A stretch of DNA of 64,000 nucleotides, from assembly GCF_042685265.1 (NCBI RefSeq), contig NZ_JBHUMX010000003.1; one strand, 5' to 3'. Every line of letters starts with the position of its first letter. Positions within the stretch are counted from its first letter, which is position 1. The stretch comes from Oceanobacillus_B kapialis (GTDB lineage Bacteria; Bacillota; Bacilli; Bacillales; Amphibacillaceae). Below, piece after piece: positions 1 to 7,823 of this stretch. A program made the translations under genes and the position numbers. A model generated the notes under the pieces. It was given only the letters and a program-made list of their open reading frames with translations. It did not search any database and was not told the origin of the DNA.

Positions 1-34
1 ACCAGAAGGTATCCTTTTTGCGTACATAAATTCA

Positions 35-80
35 AAAAAAGTGGTGCTCCCCAGAGGGGAAGTACCACTTTTTTATTTTA
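35..80. terminator. Bidirectional intrinsic terminator
   Basis: An inverted repeat pairs AAGTGGT..CTCCCC with GGGGA..TACCACTT around an AGA loop. It is preceded by an A-run and followed by a T-run, so it can end transcription from either side. It would terminate ycgQ on the minus strand and any gene entering from the left. Confidence 0.75.
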
Positions 81-84
81 CCGG

Positions 85-100
85 GTTTTGTCCCAGCCTC
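85..100. repeat. Solo end of the CCCAGCC-type intergenic repeat
   Basis: GTTTTGTCCCAGCCTC is the reverse complement of the left end of the structured element at 24955-25286. Only the end motif is present; the flanking sequence does not match the rest of that element. It is probably a remnant or a member of a widespread short repeat. Confidence 0.5.
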
Positions 101-150
101 TTTTTTTATGTTTATTCAAAAGAATAATAGTTTCATAGTAAGAGTTAACC

Positions 151-1068
151 CTATAAATACTGTATCTGTACTGGATAAACATATGGCTGTTCAGGCTGTT
201 CGATGGTTTTCCAATCTGTAATTTGGATGGTAGGCATTTGTTTTCCATTGTATTCTTGTATGGTTAGCTCACCAGTTGCCTCTATCCATGTATCTTGGGC
301 TAATTCACCAGCCCCCTCAAACTCTGATAAAAATCCTACAACTCCTGCATCTGCTATACAATGTGTTATAAGAAATCGTGAAAGTACAACTTGGCTTTGC
401 GTGAATCCTTGTTCTCTGTACACAAACCCGCTAAAACTTATCTTTTTTCCAACAAATGCAGATGGGTTATTATTAATTTCCTGATAAACAGCTGCATACA
501 TTTGCTCTGTCATGGTAATTTCCTGAGACTGTTTTAATGCTTCGATTTTGCTTTCATATTCTTCGCTTGTCATGGTATTCGTTAACACATTTGGATCAAA
601 AGCAGTATGGTCACCTGTAGGAATTCCCCCTTGGTTTACAGGGTCCTCAGAACCTTCCTCTCCTTGGCTGTTAGGTCCATTGTTTCCAAGAGATAGCATA
701 ATCCCTTTCTTCTCAGCAATGGAGGCATCCAAAGTTGTTTCTGGAAATATTAGGCCTGTGGCAAGTGGAAGGATAATAATTCCATATGAGAAAACCTTCT
801 TCAATGTTAGCGGCCCATCTCCATGATCATGCTTATGGCCAGCGTGATTGCAGTGTGCATGCTTATGACGTGGTTTCTCAAACGACCAAATACGAAATAT
901 CTGTGTTAAAAAAAGAACCAGAAACAGCCATGCACCTATCATACTTAAATGCTCATATTTCGGATTAATATAATGGACAATATCACCTGTTTGGTGAAGC
1001 TGAACTAGAAAGGCGACAAAAGCCATTAATACAACTGCACGAAACGCCTGCTGGAACTGTACACGCAT
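151..1068 (-). CDS. ycgQ: YcgQ-like TIGR03943/DUF1980 membrane protein
   Basis: This 305-aa protein is the likely partner subunit of the YcgR permease encoded 16 bp upstream. In Bacillus subtilis the ycgRQ pair belongs to the Zur regulon; its transport substrate is not settled. Two hydrophobic N-terminal segments are followed by a histidine-rich loop (HKHAHCNHAGHKHDHG, about residues 68-83) that could bind zinc, another membrane segment, and a soluble C-terminal domain with the family motif ITHCIADAG. I chose the start at 1068 because AGGGGG lies 7 nt upstream; an in-frame codon at 1116 would overlap ycgR and has no good ribosome site. Confidence 0.85.
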   Translation of the reverse strand: MRVQFQQAFRAVVLMAFVAFLVQLHQTGDIVHYINPKYEHLSMIGAWLFLVLFLTQIFRIWSFEKPRHKHAHCNHAGHKHDHGDGPLTLKKVFSYGIIILPLATGLIFPETTLDASIAEKKGIMLSLGNNGPNSQGEEGSEDPVNQGGIPTGDHTAFDPNVLTNTMTSEEYESKIEALKQSQEITMTEQMYAAVYQEINNNPSAFVGKKISFSGFVYREQGFTQSQVVLSRFLITHCIADAGVVGFLSEFEGAGELAQDTWIEATGELTIQEYNGKQMPTIQITDWKTIEQPEQPYVYPVQIQYL

Positions 1069-1084
1069 ATCCCCACCCCCTTCG

Positions 1085-2068
1085 CTAAAATCCACTGAAA
1101 AGCATAATCGATACAAACACCATTATGGAAACAATGACGACAAATAATCCGACAAACCTTGCTCTAAAAACACTAAGCATCATAAACGTGTTTTTTAAAT
1201 CAATCATCGGCCCATAAATTAAGAAGCTTAGTATGGCGGTGTCCGGAAATAGCCCTCTAAACGAGGCTCCAATAAATGCATCGGCTTCTGAACAAAGGGA
1301 CAATACATAAGCTAACGCCATCATGACCACAGTAGATGAGGCCAGCCCGCTCCCCAATGCTACCAAATCACCTGAAGAAACGTATGTCTGCACAAAGGCT
1401 GCTAAAGCGGCCCCGATAATTAGGTACTTCCCCATGTCGAAAAATTCGTCTACGGCATGTGTGAAAGTATGCTTTACCTTTTCTTGAAAACTACTATGTT
1501 TCTCCGATTGCACAGGAAATTTTTGCTTTAGCTGATTTCCTTTAAATATAAAGCTAATCACGATTGCAATAACCATTGCGATGACAAAGCCTAGGATCAT
1601 ACGTGATGCAGCCATTCCAACATCATTCCCAAAAGCCATGTATGTGGATAAAATAACAACAGGGTTAATTAAAGGTCCTGTAAGCAGAAAGCCTACTCCC
1701 GCATATATGGGCACCCCTTTACCAACAAGCCTTCTTACTATAGGTACAATGCCACATTCACAAGCTGGAAAGCATGCCCCCACGACACAACTCATCATGA
1801 TTGCCAGATATTTATTCCGGGGAATCCATTTTCGTATATGTTCATCTGTTACAAACACCTGTATAAGCCCTGCAATTAAAACCCCTATTAAAACAAAGGG
1901 CAATGCCTCTATTAAAATGCTTAAAAACAGCATGTTCATGTGATAGATAGACTTAGGCAACTCTATTATTTCCTCAACCCGTTCACTAAAGGTTAATAGT
2001 GTCATAACGATTGCAAAGATAAACAGCCCTGTTAGCTCAACCAATAATGTATGCCGCTTGCTGATCAT
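1085..2068 (-). CDS. ycgR: YcgR-like permease (DUF318/UPF0718 family)
   Basis: This 327-aa polytopic membrane protein of the ArsP-like permease superfamily has about eight membrane segments in two bundles joined by a charged loop (about 176-200). The family motif ACFPACECGIVPIVRR (about residues 98-113) with CxC cysteines is present, as is the second-half LCSEADAFIGA motif. It is the first gene of a leftward pair with ycgQ and starts behind GGAGGG. The divergent promoter region carries two Zur boxes, so expression in zinc shortage is expected. Family membership is clear; the substrate is unknown. Confidence 0.87.
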   Translation of the reverse strand: MISKRHTLLVELTGLFIFAIVMTLLTFSERVEEIIELPKSIYHMNMLFLSILIEALPFVLIGVLIAGLIQVFVTDEHIRKWIPRNKYLAIMMSCVVGACFPACECGIVPIVRRLVGKGVPIYAGVGFLLTGPLINPVVILSTYMAFGNDVGMAASRMILGFVIAMVIAIVISFIFKGNQLKQKFPVQSEKHSSFQEKVKHTFTHAVDEFFDMGKYLIIGAALAAFVQTYVSSGDLVALGSGLASSTVVMMALAYVLSLCSEADAFIGASFRGLFPDTAILSFLIYGPMIDLKNTFMMLSVFRARFVGLFVVIVSIMVFVSIMLFSGF

Positions 2069-2190
2069 AAGTAGATTCCCTCCCTATCATTTGGTACATG
2101 CCTTTTCCATTCATCCTATTCTTTTTTATGAAATACTAGAACTTTCTTTTTTATTTAATTGACGCGGAGGATTAAAGTTTTGCATATCTA

Positions 2191-2220
2191 TTTACAACTA
2201 AGCCCCTTATAGGTTATAGT
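2191..2220 (+). promoter_or_regulatory. Candidate promoter of the rpsN2 operon
   Basis: TTTACA (2191-2196) and TATAGT (2215-2220) are separated by 18 bp. The predicted transcript start falls at the left edge of Zur box A, which would allow direct repression. Confidence 0.5.
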
Positions 2221-2225
2221 TAAGT

Positions 2226-2245
2226 AAATCGTAATGATTACGTTT
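2226..2245. promoter_or_regulatory. Zur box A
   Basis: AAATCGTAATGATTACGTTT matches the Bacillus Zur operator (TCGTAATnATTACGA core) with one changed half-site position. It lies between the divergent ycgR and rpsN2 genes, next to the predicted rpsN2 start site. Confidence 0.88.
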
Positions 2246-2249
2246 AAGT

Positions 2250-2275
2250 GATGCGCGAAGCATCTTTTATTTTTC
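2250..2275 (+). terminator. Small hairpin plus T-run between the two Zur boxes
   Basis: GATGC-GCGAA-GCATC is followed by TTTTATTTTT. The stem is only 5 bp but has a GNRA-like loop and a good U-tract. It sits in the predicted rpsN2 leader and could attenuate or insulate. Confidence 0.35.
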
Positions 2276-2280
2276 ACAAT

Positions 2281-2300
2281 AAATCGTAATGATTACACTT
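2281..2300. promoter_or_regulatory. Zur box B
   Basis: AAATCGTAATGATTACACTT keeps one perfect Zur half-site and a weaker second half. It ends just upstream of the rpsN2 Shine-Dalgarno site (AAGGAGG, from 2302), so a bound repressor would block elongation into the operon or a second promoter. Confidence 0.8.
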
Positions 2301-2314
2301 TAAGGAGGATTAAA

Positions 2315-2584
2315 ATGGCTAAAAAATCTAAAATAGCTAAAGAGAAAAAACGTCAACAAATGGTTGAAAAATATGCAGCGTTAAGAAGAGAACTGAAGGA
2401 AAAGGGAGATTACGAAGCAATAAGAAAGCTTCCAAGAGACTCTTCCCCAACTCGTCTGAAAAATCGTTGTGAAGTAACAGGTAGACCGCGTGGTTATGTA
2501 AGGAAATTTGGTATGTCCCGTATTGCATTACGTGAATATGCGCATAAAGGACAATTACCCGGCGTGAAAAAATCAAGCTGGTAA
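2315..2584 (+). CDS. rpsN2: Alternative zinc-independent 30S ribosomal protein S14
   Basis: This 89-aa S14 is of the C-minus type. It has the core NRCEVTGRPRGYVRKFGMSR and C-terminal PGVKKSSW but lacks the paired CxxC motifs of the zinc-binding S14. In B. subtilis the equivalent protein (YhzA) is made under Zur control and replaces the zinc-binding paralogue, sparing zinc. Zur boxes A and B directly upstream support the same role. The start follows AAGGAGG. It heads an apparent operon with the FAD oxidoreductase and the COG0523 GTPase. Confidence 0.96.
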   Translation: MAKKSKIAKEKKRQQMVEKYAALRRELKEKGDYEAIRKLPRDSSPTRLKNRCEVTGRPRGYVRKFGMSRIALREYAHKGQLPGVKKSSW

Positions 2585-2613
2585 GAACAAAAGCGGAAGC
2601 GACCGTTTTAAGG
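2584..2613 (+). repeat. Fragment of the AACAAAAGCG repeat family
   Basis: AGAACAAAAGCGGAAGCGAC and the next ten bases closely resemble the minus-strand end of the 260-bp element at 42553-42812. It lies between rpsN2 and the next gene and is probably a remnant. Confidence 0.5.
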
Positions 2614-2640
2614 AATCAAAAGAAAGGAAGTGGCAAGCCC

Positions 2641-3798
2641 ATGTATAAGTGGATTATTGTCGGGGGAGGCATGCAAGGAAGCACCATTGCCGTGCAGCTA
2701 CTGCAGACAGGCAAGGTCACATCCAAGGAGTTACTGATTATCGACCCCTATCCAAAACCTATGCATACATGGTTCACGTTAACAGAAAAAATCGGCATGC
2801 CCTACCTCCGCTCTCCCTTCGTTCATCATCTCGATACGAAGCCTTTTGCCTTAAAGGATTTTGCAGAAGCACACGATTATACGAAACCTTTTCTGGGACG
2901 TTATAAACGACCACGTCTGCAATTATTCAACGACCACTGCCAACAGCTTTTTGAACAAGTAAACCTTTCCAAAAGCTGGCACCAGGCTATGGTAAACAAA
3001 ATAGAAAGTAACGGGAATAATGAGTGGGTTGTTAAAACCGGCGACAATACATTTAATACTGAGAGAGTTGTGCTGGCTATGGGAGTAAACCAGCATCCTT
3101 ATTACCCAAAATGGGCTATTAAAGCCAAAGAACATTACCCAACAAGGGTTTCCCACTTATTTGAAGACAACCCCCTCCCTTCCACCAACGTTTGTGTGGT
3201 AGGTGGCGGGTTAACTGCTGCACATACCACAGCTTTGCTTTGTGAGGACGCCGACATAGATACAGTTACGTTAATTAAACGACATGACTTTCGAGTCCAT
3301 GATTTTGATAGTGACCCTGGATGGTTAGGCCCCAAATACTTAACAAGCTATCATAAGATAACGTCTCTTCAGGAAAGAAGAGACACAATTACCAGTGCTA
3401 GAAATCGTGGATCCATTCCAAGAGAGATGTTTTTAAAGCTAAAGCGGCTTGAAGCAAATGGTTCTTTACGATGTATTAACGATGAAATACAGGGTGTATG
3501 TACGCAATCATCTAACCCTGTACTCCACTTTAAAAACGCCCCTGCTGAAAGCTTTACGAGGATATATTTAGCAACAGGATCAACAAATGAATTACCTGGG
3601 GAAAGCTGGTTAAGAAACGTAATAGAAAACGAAAACCTGCAATGTGCAGATTGCGGATTTCCTGTTGTAACAACCCAATTGGAGTGGAAAAAAGGACTTC
3701 ACGTTGCAGGACCATTGGCAGAGTTAGAGATTGGCCCGGTAGCCAGAAACATTTCTGGTGCAAGAAAAGCAGCTGCCATTCTTTGCTCAATCAGTTAA
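2641..3798 (+). CDS. FAD/NAD(P)-binding oxidoreductase, zinc-responsive operon
   Basis: This 385-aa two-dinucleotide-domain flavoprotein resembles SidA/IucD-type N-monooxygenases and lysine N6-hydroxylase-like FAD proteins. An N-terminal FAD-binding glycine motif IIVGGGMQGS (residues 5-14) and a second Rossmann motif VCVVGGGLTAAHT (about 180) are visible, with ATGSTNELPG near the C-terminus. There is no signal peptide, so it should be cytosolic. It lies between rpsN2 and a COG0523 GTPase behind Zur boxes, suggesting a role in zinc limitation. The reaction is not known; I would not assign a zincophore function without a partner synthetase, and none is visible. Confidence 0.75.
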   Translation: MYKWIIVGGGMQGSTIAVQLLQTGKVTSKELLIIDPYPKPMHTWFTLTEKIGMPYLRSPFVHHLDTKPFALKDFAEAHDYTKPFLGRYKRPRLQLFNDHCQQLFEQVNLSKSWHQAMVNKIESNGNNEWVVKTGDNTFNTERVVLAMGVNQHPYYPKWAIKAKEHYPTRVSHLFEDNPLPSTNVCVVGGGLTAAHTTALLCEDADIDTVTLIKRHDFRVHDFDSDPGWLGPKYLTSYHKITSLQERRDTITSARNRGSIPREMFLKLKRLEANGSLRCINDEIQGVCTQSSNPVLHFKNAPAESFTRIYLATGSTNELPGESWLRNVIENENLQCADCGFPVVTTQLEWKKGLHVAGPLAELEIGPVARNISGARKAAAILCSIS

Positions 3799-3852
3799 CC
3801 GACAATAGGAAGACCAACAACTTATACATTTTAAATAGACTGGAGTGAAACA

Positions 3853-5028
3853 ATGAAAAAGGAAATACCTGTTACGGTTTTAAGTGGGTATCTTGGTGCA
3901 GGAAAAACTTCTGTCTTGAACCATTTACTACACAATAAACAAGGACATAAAATAGCGGTTGTCGTTAATGATATGAGTGAAATTAACATTGACTCCGCCA
4001 TGGTCAAGCAGGGTGGATTGGTTCGCAGTGATGAAAAGCTTGTTGAACTGCAAAATGGGTGTATATGCTGCACGTTAAGAGAGGATCTAATTGTTGAACT
4101 TGAACAATTATCACAGTTGGACTTAGATTATGTACTAATTGAATCTACAGGCATATCAGAACCTATTCCAGTTGCCCAGACCTTTACGTATGAAGCGGAT
4201 GAATTAGACATAGATCTCAGAAAACATTACAAGCTCGACACCATGGTAACTGTCGTCAATGCAGAACAATTCTGGTCCGACTATTATTCAGGAGAGAATT
4301 TACTTGAGAGAAAGCAAGAAGCTGTTCCTGATGATGAACGGGAGGTTTCAGACCTTCTTATAGATCAAATAGAATTTGCCAATGTGATTTTAGTTAATAA
4401 AATTGATTTAATTCCAAACGAAGACCTAGAAAAATTAAAAGCTGCATTAGCTACTTTTAATCCTTCGGCAAGAATTATACCGATTGAGCATGGAAAAGTA
4501 GATCCAGATGATGTTTTAAACACTTCTCTTTTCGATTTCGAAGACGTTAGTAGCTCTGCAGGTTGGATAAAAGAGTTAAATGAAGAGCATGTCCCTGAGA
4601 CTGAAGAATATGGTATTTCTTCATTCGTTTACAGGAGTAGCAAGCCTTTTCATCCCGAACGTTTCTTTAAATGGTTAGAACAATGGCCAGAAGAGGTTGT
4701 TCGTTCCAAAGGATTTTTCTGGCTGGCTAGCAGAAACGATACGATTGGGCTTCTTTCCCAAGCTGGTAAGTCCTTAAATGTACAAGGTGCCGGAAATTGG
4801 ATTTCTACCTTTTCCGAAGCTGAGCAAGAAGAGCTCTTAGCAGAAGATCTCCAGGCCAAAGAAAGCTGGCACCCTGAATTTGGTGACCGGAAAACAGAGT
4901 TAGTATTTATTGGGATAAAGCTTAACCCAGCAACCCTCATAAATACGTTAGATAAATGTTTATTGACCGACGAAGAAATAAAAGAAGACTGGACATTAAT
5001 CCCAGACCCATTTCCATCGTTTGTATAG
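3853..5028 (+). CDS. COG0523 (CobW/YciC-type) GTPase, putative zinc chaperone
   Basis: This 391-aa G3E-family GTPase has Walker A GYLGAGKTS (12-20), the metal-binding CxCC motif in NGCICCTLRED (C70, C72, C73), the ESTGISEP switch motif (about 98-105), NKID (about 182), and a CobW C-terminal domain ending in HPEFGDRKTELVFIG. Close relatives (B. subtilis YciC, ZagA) are Zur-repressed and deliver zinc to client proteins. It is the third gene of the Zur-controlled operon and a near paralogue of the protein at 25317-26516. A terminator follows. Confidence 0.9.
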   Translation: MKKEIPVTVLSGYLGAGKTSVLNHLLHNKQGHKIAVVVNDMSEINIDSAMVKQGGLVRSDEKLVELQNGCICCTLREDLIVELEQLSQLDLDYVLIESTGISEPIPVAQTFTYEADELDIDLRKHYKLDTMVTVVNAEQFWSDYYSGENLLERKQEAVPDDEREVSDLLIDQIEFANVILVNKIDLIPNEDLEKLKAALATFNPSARIIPIEHGKVDPDDVLNTSLFDFEDVSSSAGWIKELNEEHVPETEEYGISSFVYRSSKPFHPERFFKWLEQWPEEVVRSKGFFWLASRNDTIGLLSQAGKSLNVQGAGNWISTFSEAEQEELLAEDLQAKESWHPEFGDRKTELVFIGIKLNPATLINTLDKCLLTDEEIKEDWTLIPDPFPSFV

Positions 5029-5038
5029 GTTTCCTATT

Positions 5039-5070
5039 ACGCTCCCTTTAAGGGGGCGTTTTATTTTTTT
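5039..5070 (+). terminator. Intrinsic terminator after the zinc operon
   Basis: ACGCTCCCT-TTA-AGGGGGCGT forms a 9-bp stem with one G-T pair, followed by TTTATTTTTTT. It separates the Zur operon from the Mn transporter operon. Confidence 0.88.
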
Positions 5071-5082
5071 ATTGTAAATCCG

Positions 5083-5111
5083 TTGCATTTTTTTCACTCT
5101 CCGAATATAAT
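5083..5111 (+). promoter_or_regulatory. mntABCD promoter
   Basis: TTGCAT (5083-5088) and a perfect TATAAT (5106-5111) are 17 bp apart. The last base of the -10 element is the first base of an MntR box, a configuration that would block initiation when Mn-MntR is bound. Confidence 0.8.
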
Positions 5112-5127
5112 TTGCCTAAAGGAAACT
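5111..5127. promoter_or_regulatory. MntR box 1
   Basis: TTTGCCTAAAGGAAACT matches the Bacillus MntR operator (TTTGCCTTAAGGAAACT) at 16 of 17 positions and overlaps the -10/start region of the mnt promoter. Confidence 0.9.
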
Positions 5128-5211
5128 TTTTAAGTAATGTAAAATTGTTTGTTCCAAGTACAACACCTGACAATCCACCATAGTATACCACTAGATTTTT
5201 TTTGGCTCAGT

Positions 5212-5228
5212 TTTGCCTGGAGGAAACA
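5212..5228. promoter_or_regulatory. MntR box 2, in the mnt leader
   Basis: TTTGCCTGGAGGAAACA keeps both conserved half-sites (TTTGCCT and AGGAAAC). It lies about 100 bp downstream of box 1 and just before the mntA ribosome-binding site. Confidence 0.75.
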
Positions 5229-5251
5229 AATTAGGGAGAGGGGAAAAGAAA

Positions 5252-6184
5252 ATGAAAAAATTATTATTAGTGGGGTTTGTCGTCTTGTTTTTTGGATTTA
5301 TTGTTGGATGTTCTTCAGACGCCGAAGATGCTGGCGGTTCAGAAGGTGAACCGATTAAAGTGGTGACCACCATCGCACAGATTGGAGACATAACAGCGGA
5401 AGTAGGTGGAGACGCAGTGGAGGTTGAAAGCATAATGGGACCAGGAGTTGACCCACATTTATATGATGCGGTACAAGGAGATATTCAAAAGCTAAACGAT
5501 GCAGACATCATCTTCTATAATGGCCTTCATTTAGAAGGTCAAATGGGTGAAATTTTTGAAGAAATGGAACAAGAAAAGCCTACTGTCGCGGTAGCCGAAA
5601 GTATCCCAGAAGAAGATCTGCTTGCTGACCCAGCAAGCCCCGATGTCAGTGACCCACATGTCTGGTTTGATATAAGCTTATGGAAAAAGGCTACTGAAAC
5701 AGTTCGCGACGAGCTCATAAAACTAGATCCAGATAATGAGGCAGTATATAACGAAAACACAACAGCATATTTGAGCAAGTTGGATGAACTAGAAACCTAT
5801 GCTAACGAACAATTTGAACAAATCCCGGAAGAAAGCCGTGTATTAGTAACCGCCCACGATGCTTTCAACTACTTCGGTGAAGCGTACGGCTTTGATGTAA
5901 TCGGCTTACAAGGGTTAAGTACAGAATCGGATTACAGCGTAAGCGATGTGCAGGAGATCATTGATACCCTTGTTGAGCGAAATATTAAAGGTGTATTTGT
6001 AGAAAGTAGTGTGTCTGAGCGTTCCATTAATGCTGTGGTAGAAGGAGCGAAAGAAGAAGGTCATGAGGTTTCGATTGGCGGAGAGCTCTATTCCGATGCA
6101 ATGGGCGAAGAAGGAACAGAGGAAGGAACCTATATTGGGATGTTCCGCCATAATGTGGACACCATCGTAGCGTCCTTAAAATAA
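5252..6184 (+). CDS. mntA: Manganese ABC transporter, substrate-binding lipoprotein
   Basis: This 310-aa cluster A-I (ZnuA/TroA/MntA) metal-binding protein has a lipoprotein signal with lipobox IVGC (Cys20). Metal-ligand motifs DPHLYDAV and DPHVWFDI and late acidic residues (STESDYS, LYSDAM) are typical of Mn/Zn binders. It lacks the long His-rich loop of zinc-specific ZnuA proteins, which with two MntR boxes argues for Mn(II). The start at 5252 follows a purine-rich site; an in-frame codon at 5213 would overlap MntR box 2. First gene of mntABCD. Confidence 0.92.
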   Translation: MKKLLLVGFVVLFFGFIVGCSSDAEDAGGSEGEPIKVVTTIAQIGDITAEVGGDAVEVESIMGPGVDPHLYDAVQGDIQKLNDADIIFYNGLHLEGQMGEIFEEMEQEKPTVAVAESIPEEDLLADPASPDVSDPHVWFDISLWKKATETVRDELIKLDPDNEAVYNENTTAYLSKLDELETYANEQFEQIPEESRVLVTAHDAFNYFGEAYGFDVIGLQGLSTESDYSVSDVQEIIDTLVERNIKGVFVESSVSERSINAVVEGAKEEGHEVSIGGELYSDAMGEEGTEEGTYIGMFRHNVDTIVASLK

Positions 6185-6199
6185 GGGGAGGACATTTAC

Positions 6200-6952
6200 A
6201 TGAATGCTTTAGAGGTATCCAATTTAACCGTAAGCTATGATAAAAAGCCTGTGCTTGAGAAAGTTGCTTTTACCGTTCCAGAAGGCTCTATCACGGGAAT
6301 AATTGGGCCAAATGGGGCTGGCAAATCAACATTAATAAAGTCGATCCTTCGTTTGCTGCCTACTATATCCGGTGATGTGCAGGTATTAGGAAAACCATAC
6401 GCAAAACAGAAAAAAGTGATCGGCTATGTCCCACAGCGCAGTGAAGTTGATTGGGATTTTCCAACGAATGCCTTGGATGTTGTACTTATGGGAAGGTACC
6501 GGCATATCGGCATGTTCAAACGGGCTGGCAAAAAAGAAATTGCCTGGGCACGAACCTGTTTACAAAAAGTCGGCATGCTTGAATATGCAGATAGACAAAT
6601 CAGTCAGCTTTCTGGAGGCCAGCAGCAGCGTGTTTTTCTTGCACGCGCGCTGGCTCAGAACGCTAAGGTTTATTTTATGGATGAACCATTTTCCGGGGTG
6701 GATGCCGCGACGGAAAAAGCAATTATTAAACTGATGAAAGAATGGAAGGAAGAAGGAAAAACCGTTGTTGTCGTGCACCATGATTTGCAGACGGTAGAGG
6801 ATTACTTTGATCATGTTTTACTACTGAATAAGCAGCCAATACAGTTTGGGGAAACCCAGACCGTCTTCACACTGGAAAACTTAGAAAAAACCTATGGTGG
6901 TAAAATAGCTTTCCTGCAAAAAGCTCCGACTTTGGAAAAGGAGAGCCTGTAG
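6200..6952 (+). CDS. mntB: Manganese ABC transporter, ATP-binding protein
   Basis: This 250-aa ABC ATPase has Walker A GPNGAGKST (about 36-44), Q-loop VPQRSEVDW, signature LSGGQQQR (about 138-145), Walker B VYFMDEP and the H-loop VHHD. It starts behind AAGGGGAGG 15 bp after mntA and ends 1 bp before mntC. It energises import of Mn(II) delivered by MntA. Confidence 0.94.
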   Translation: MNALEVSNLTVSYDKKPVLEKVAFTVPEGSITGIIGPNGAGKSTLIKSILRLLPTISGDVQVLGKPYAKQKKVIGYVPQRSEVDWDFPTNALDVVLMGRYRHIGMFKRAGKKEIAWARTCLQKVGMLEYADRQISQLSGGQQQRVFLARALAQNAKVYFMDEPFSGVDAATEKAIIKLMKEWKEEGKTVVVVHHDLQTVEDYFDHVLLLNKQPIQFGETQTVFTLENLEKTYGGKIAFLQKAPTLEKESL

Positions 6953-6953
6953 C

Positions 6954-7823
6954 ATGGAAACATTCTTGTCTGATTTTAGTAATGCAAATTTCCAGTGGGT
7001 GTTAATGGGAAGTTTACTACTTGGATTTGCCAGCGGTGTAATTGGGAGCTTTGTCCTTTTAAAGAAACAAAGTCTTATAAGCGATGCGATGGCACATGCT
7101 GCACTGCCAGGTGTCTGTATCATGTTTATTTTATTTGAAGTAAAAGCTATCCCTGTGCTTTTAATCGGTGCTGCTATAACAAGTCTACTTGCTACCCAGG
7201 CTATTCAGCTAATCATTAAAAAAACACGTATTAAAACTGACGCCGCCATCGGCATCACCTTATCCGTGTTTTTTGGCTTCGGTATTGTATTGCTCACCTA
7301 TATTCAGCAAAACTTTAGCGGCAACCAGGCTGGATTAGATTCCTTCATATTCGGGCAGGCTGCATCTCTTGTCAGAAGCGATGTCCAAATTATTACAATA
7401 GGTGCTTTCGTTTTGGTTTTCATCACTGCACTCTTTTTTAAAGAGTTTAAGCTTACGATTTTTGACCCACAATTTGCGAGGGGCATTGGTCTTCCGGTAT
7501 CTTTTTTAAATGGCTTGCTCTTATTTCTCGTCGTGGCAATTGTCGTTATTGGCATCCAGATGGTAGGTGTCATCCTCATTGCAGCCTTGCTTATCATTCC
7601 ACCTTTGGCCGCTAGATATTGGACAGAGAAACTCGGGTTCATGGCAATTCTGGCAGGTGTCTTCGGTGCTTTTTCCGGAGTTATCGGTACCGTGTTCAGC
7701 ACAAGCATCGCCAACCTGCCGACGGGACCTTTAATCGTGCTTAGTGCTTCGGTTATTTTTTTCATTTCACTGCTGTTTGGCACAAAAAACGGACTCGCAC
7801 GAAGGAGGCTTAAACAGGTATGA
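6954..7823 (+). CDS. mntC: Manganese ABC transporter, permease subunit 1
   Basis: This 289-aa ABC-3 family permease has about eight or nine hydrophobic helices. Family features include GFASGVIGSFVLLKKQSLISDAMAHAALPG near the N-terminus and TDAAIGITLSVFFGFG. Its last codons overlap the start of the second permease by 4 bp (translational coupling). It should form the membrane channel together with MntD. Confidence 0.93.
   Translation: METFLSDFSNANFQWVLMGSLLLGFASGVIGSFVLLKKQSLISDAMAHAALPGVCIMFILFEVKAIPVLLIGAAITSLLATQAIQLIIKKTRIKTDAAIGITLSVFFGFGIVLLTYIQQNFSGNQAGLDSFIFGQAASLVRSDVQIITIGAFVLVFITALFFKEFKLTIFDPQFARGIGLPVSFLNGLLLFLVVAIVVIGIQMVGVILIAALLIIPPLAARYWTEKLGFMAILAGVFGAFSGVIGTVFSTSIANLPTGPLIVLSASVIFFISLLFGTKNGLARRRLKQV

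Noticed and set aside
2641..3798. A zincophore biosynthesis cluster around the SidA/IucD-like protein
   Set aside because: No siderophore-type synthetase, aminotransferase or nicotianamine-like synthase is present nearby.
7304..7783. 159-aa minus-strand frame inside the first mnt permease
   Set aside because: Shadow of a strongly supported permease in an operon.
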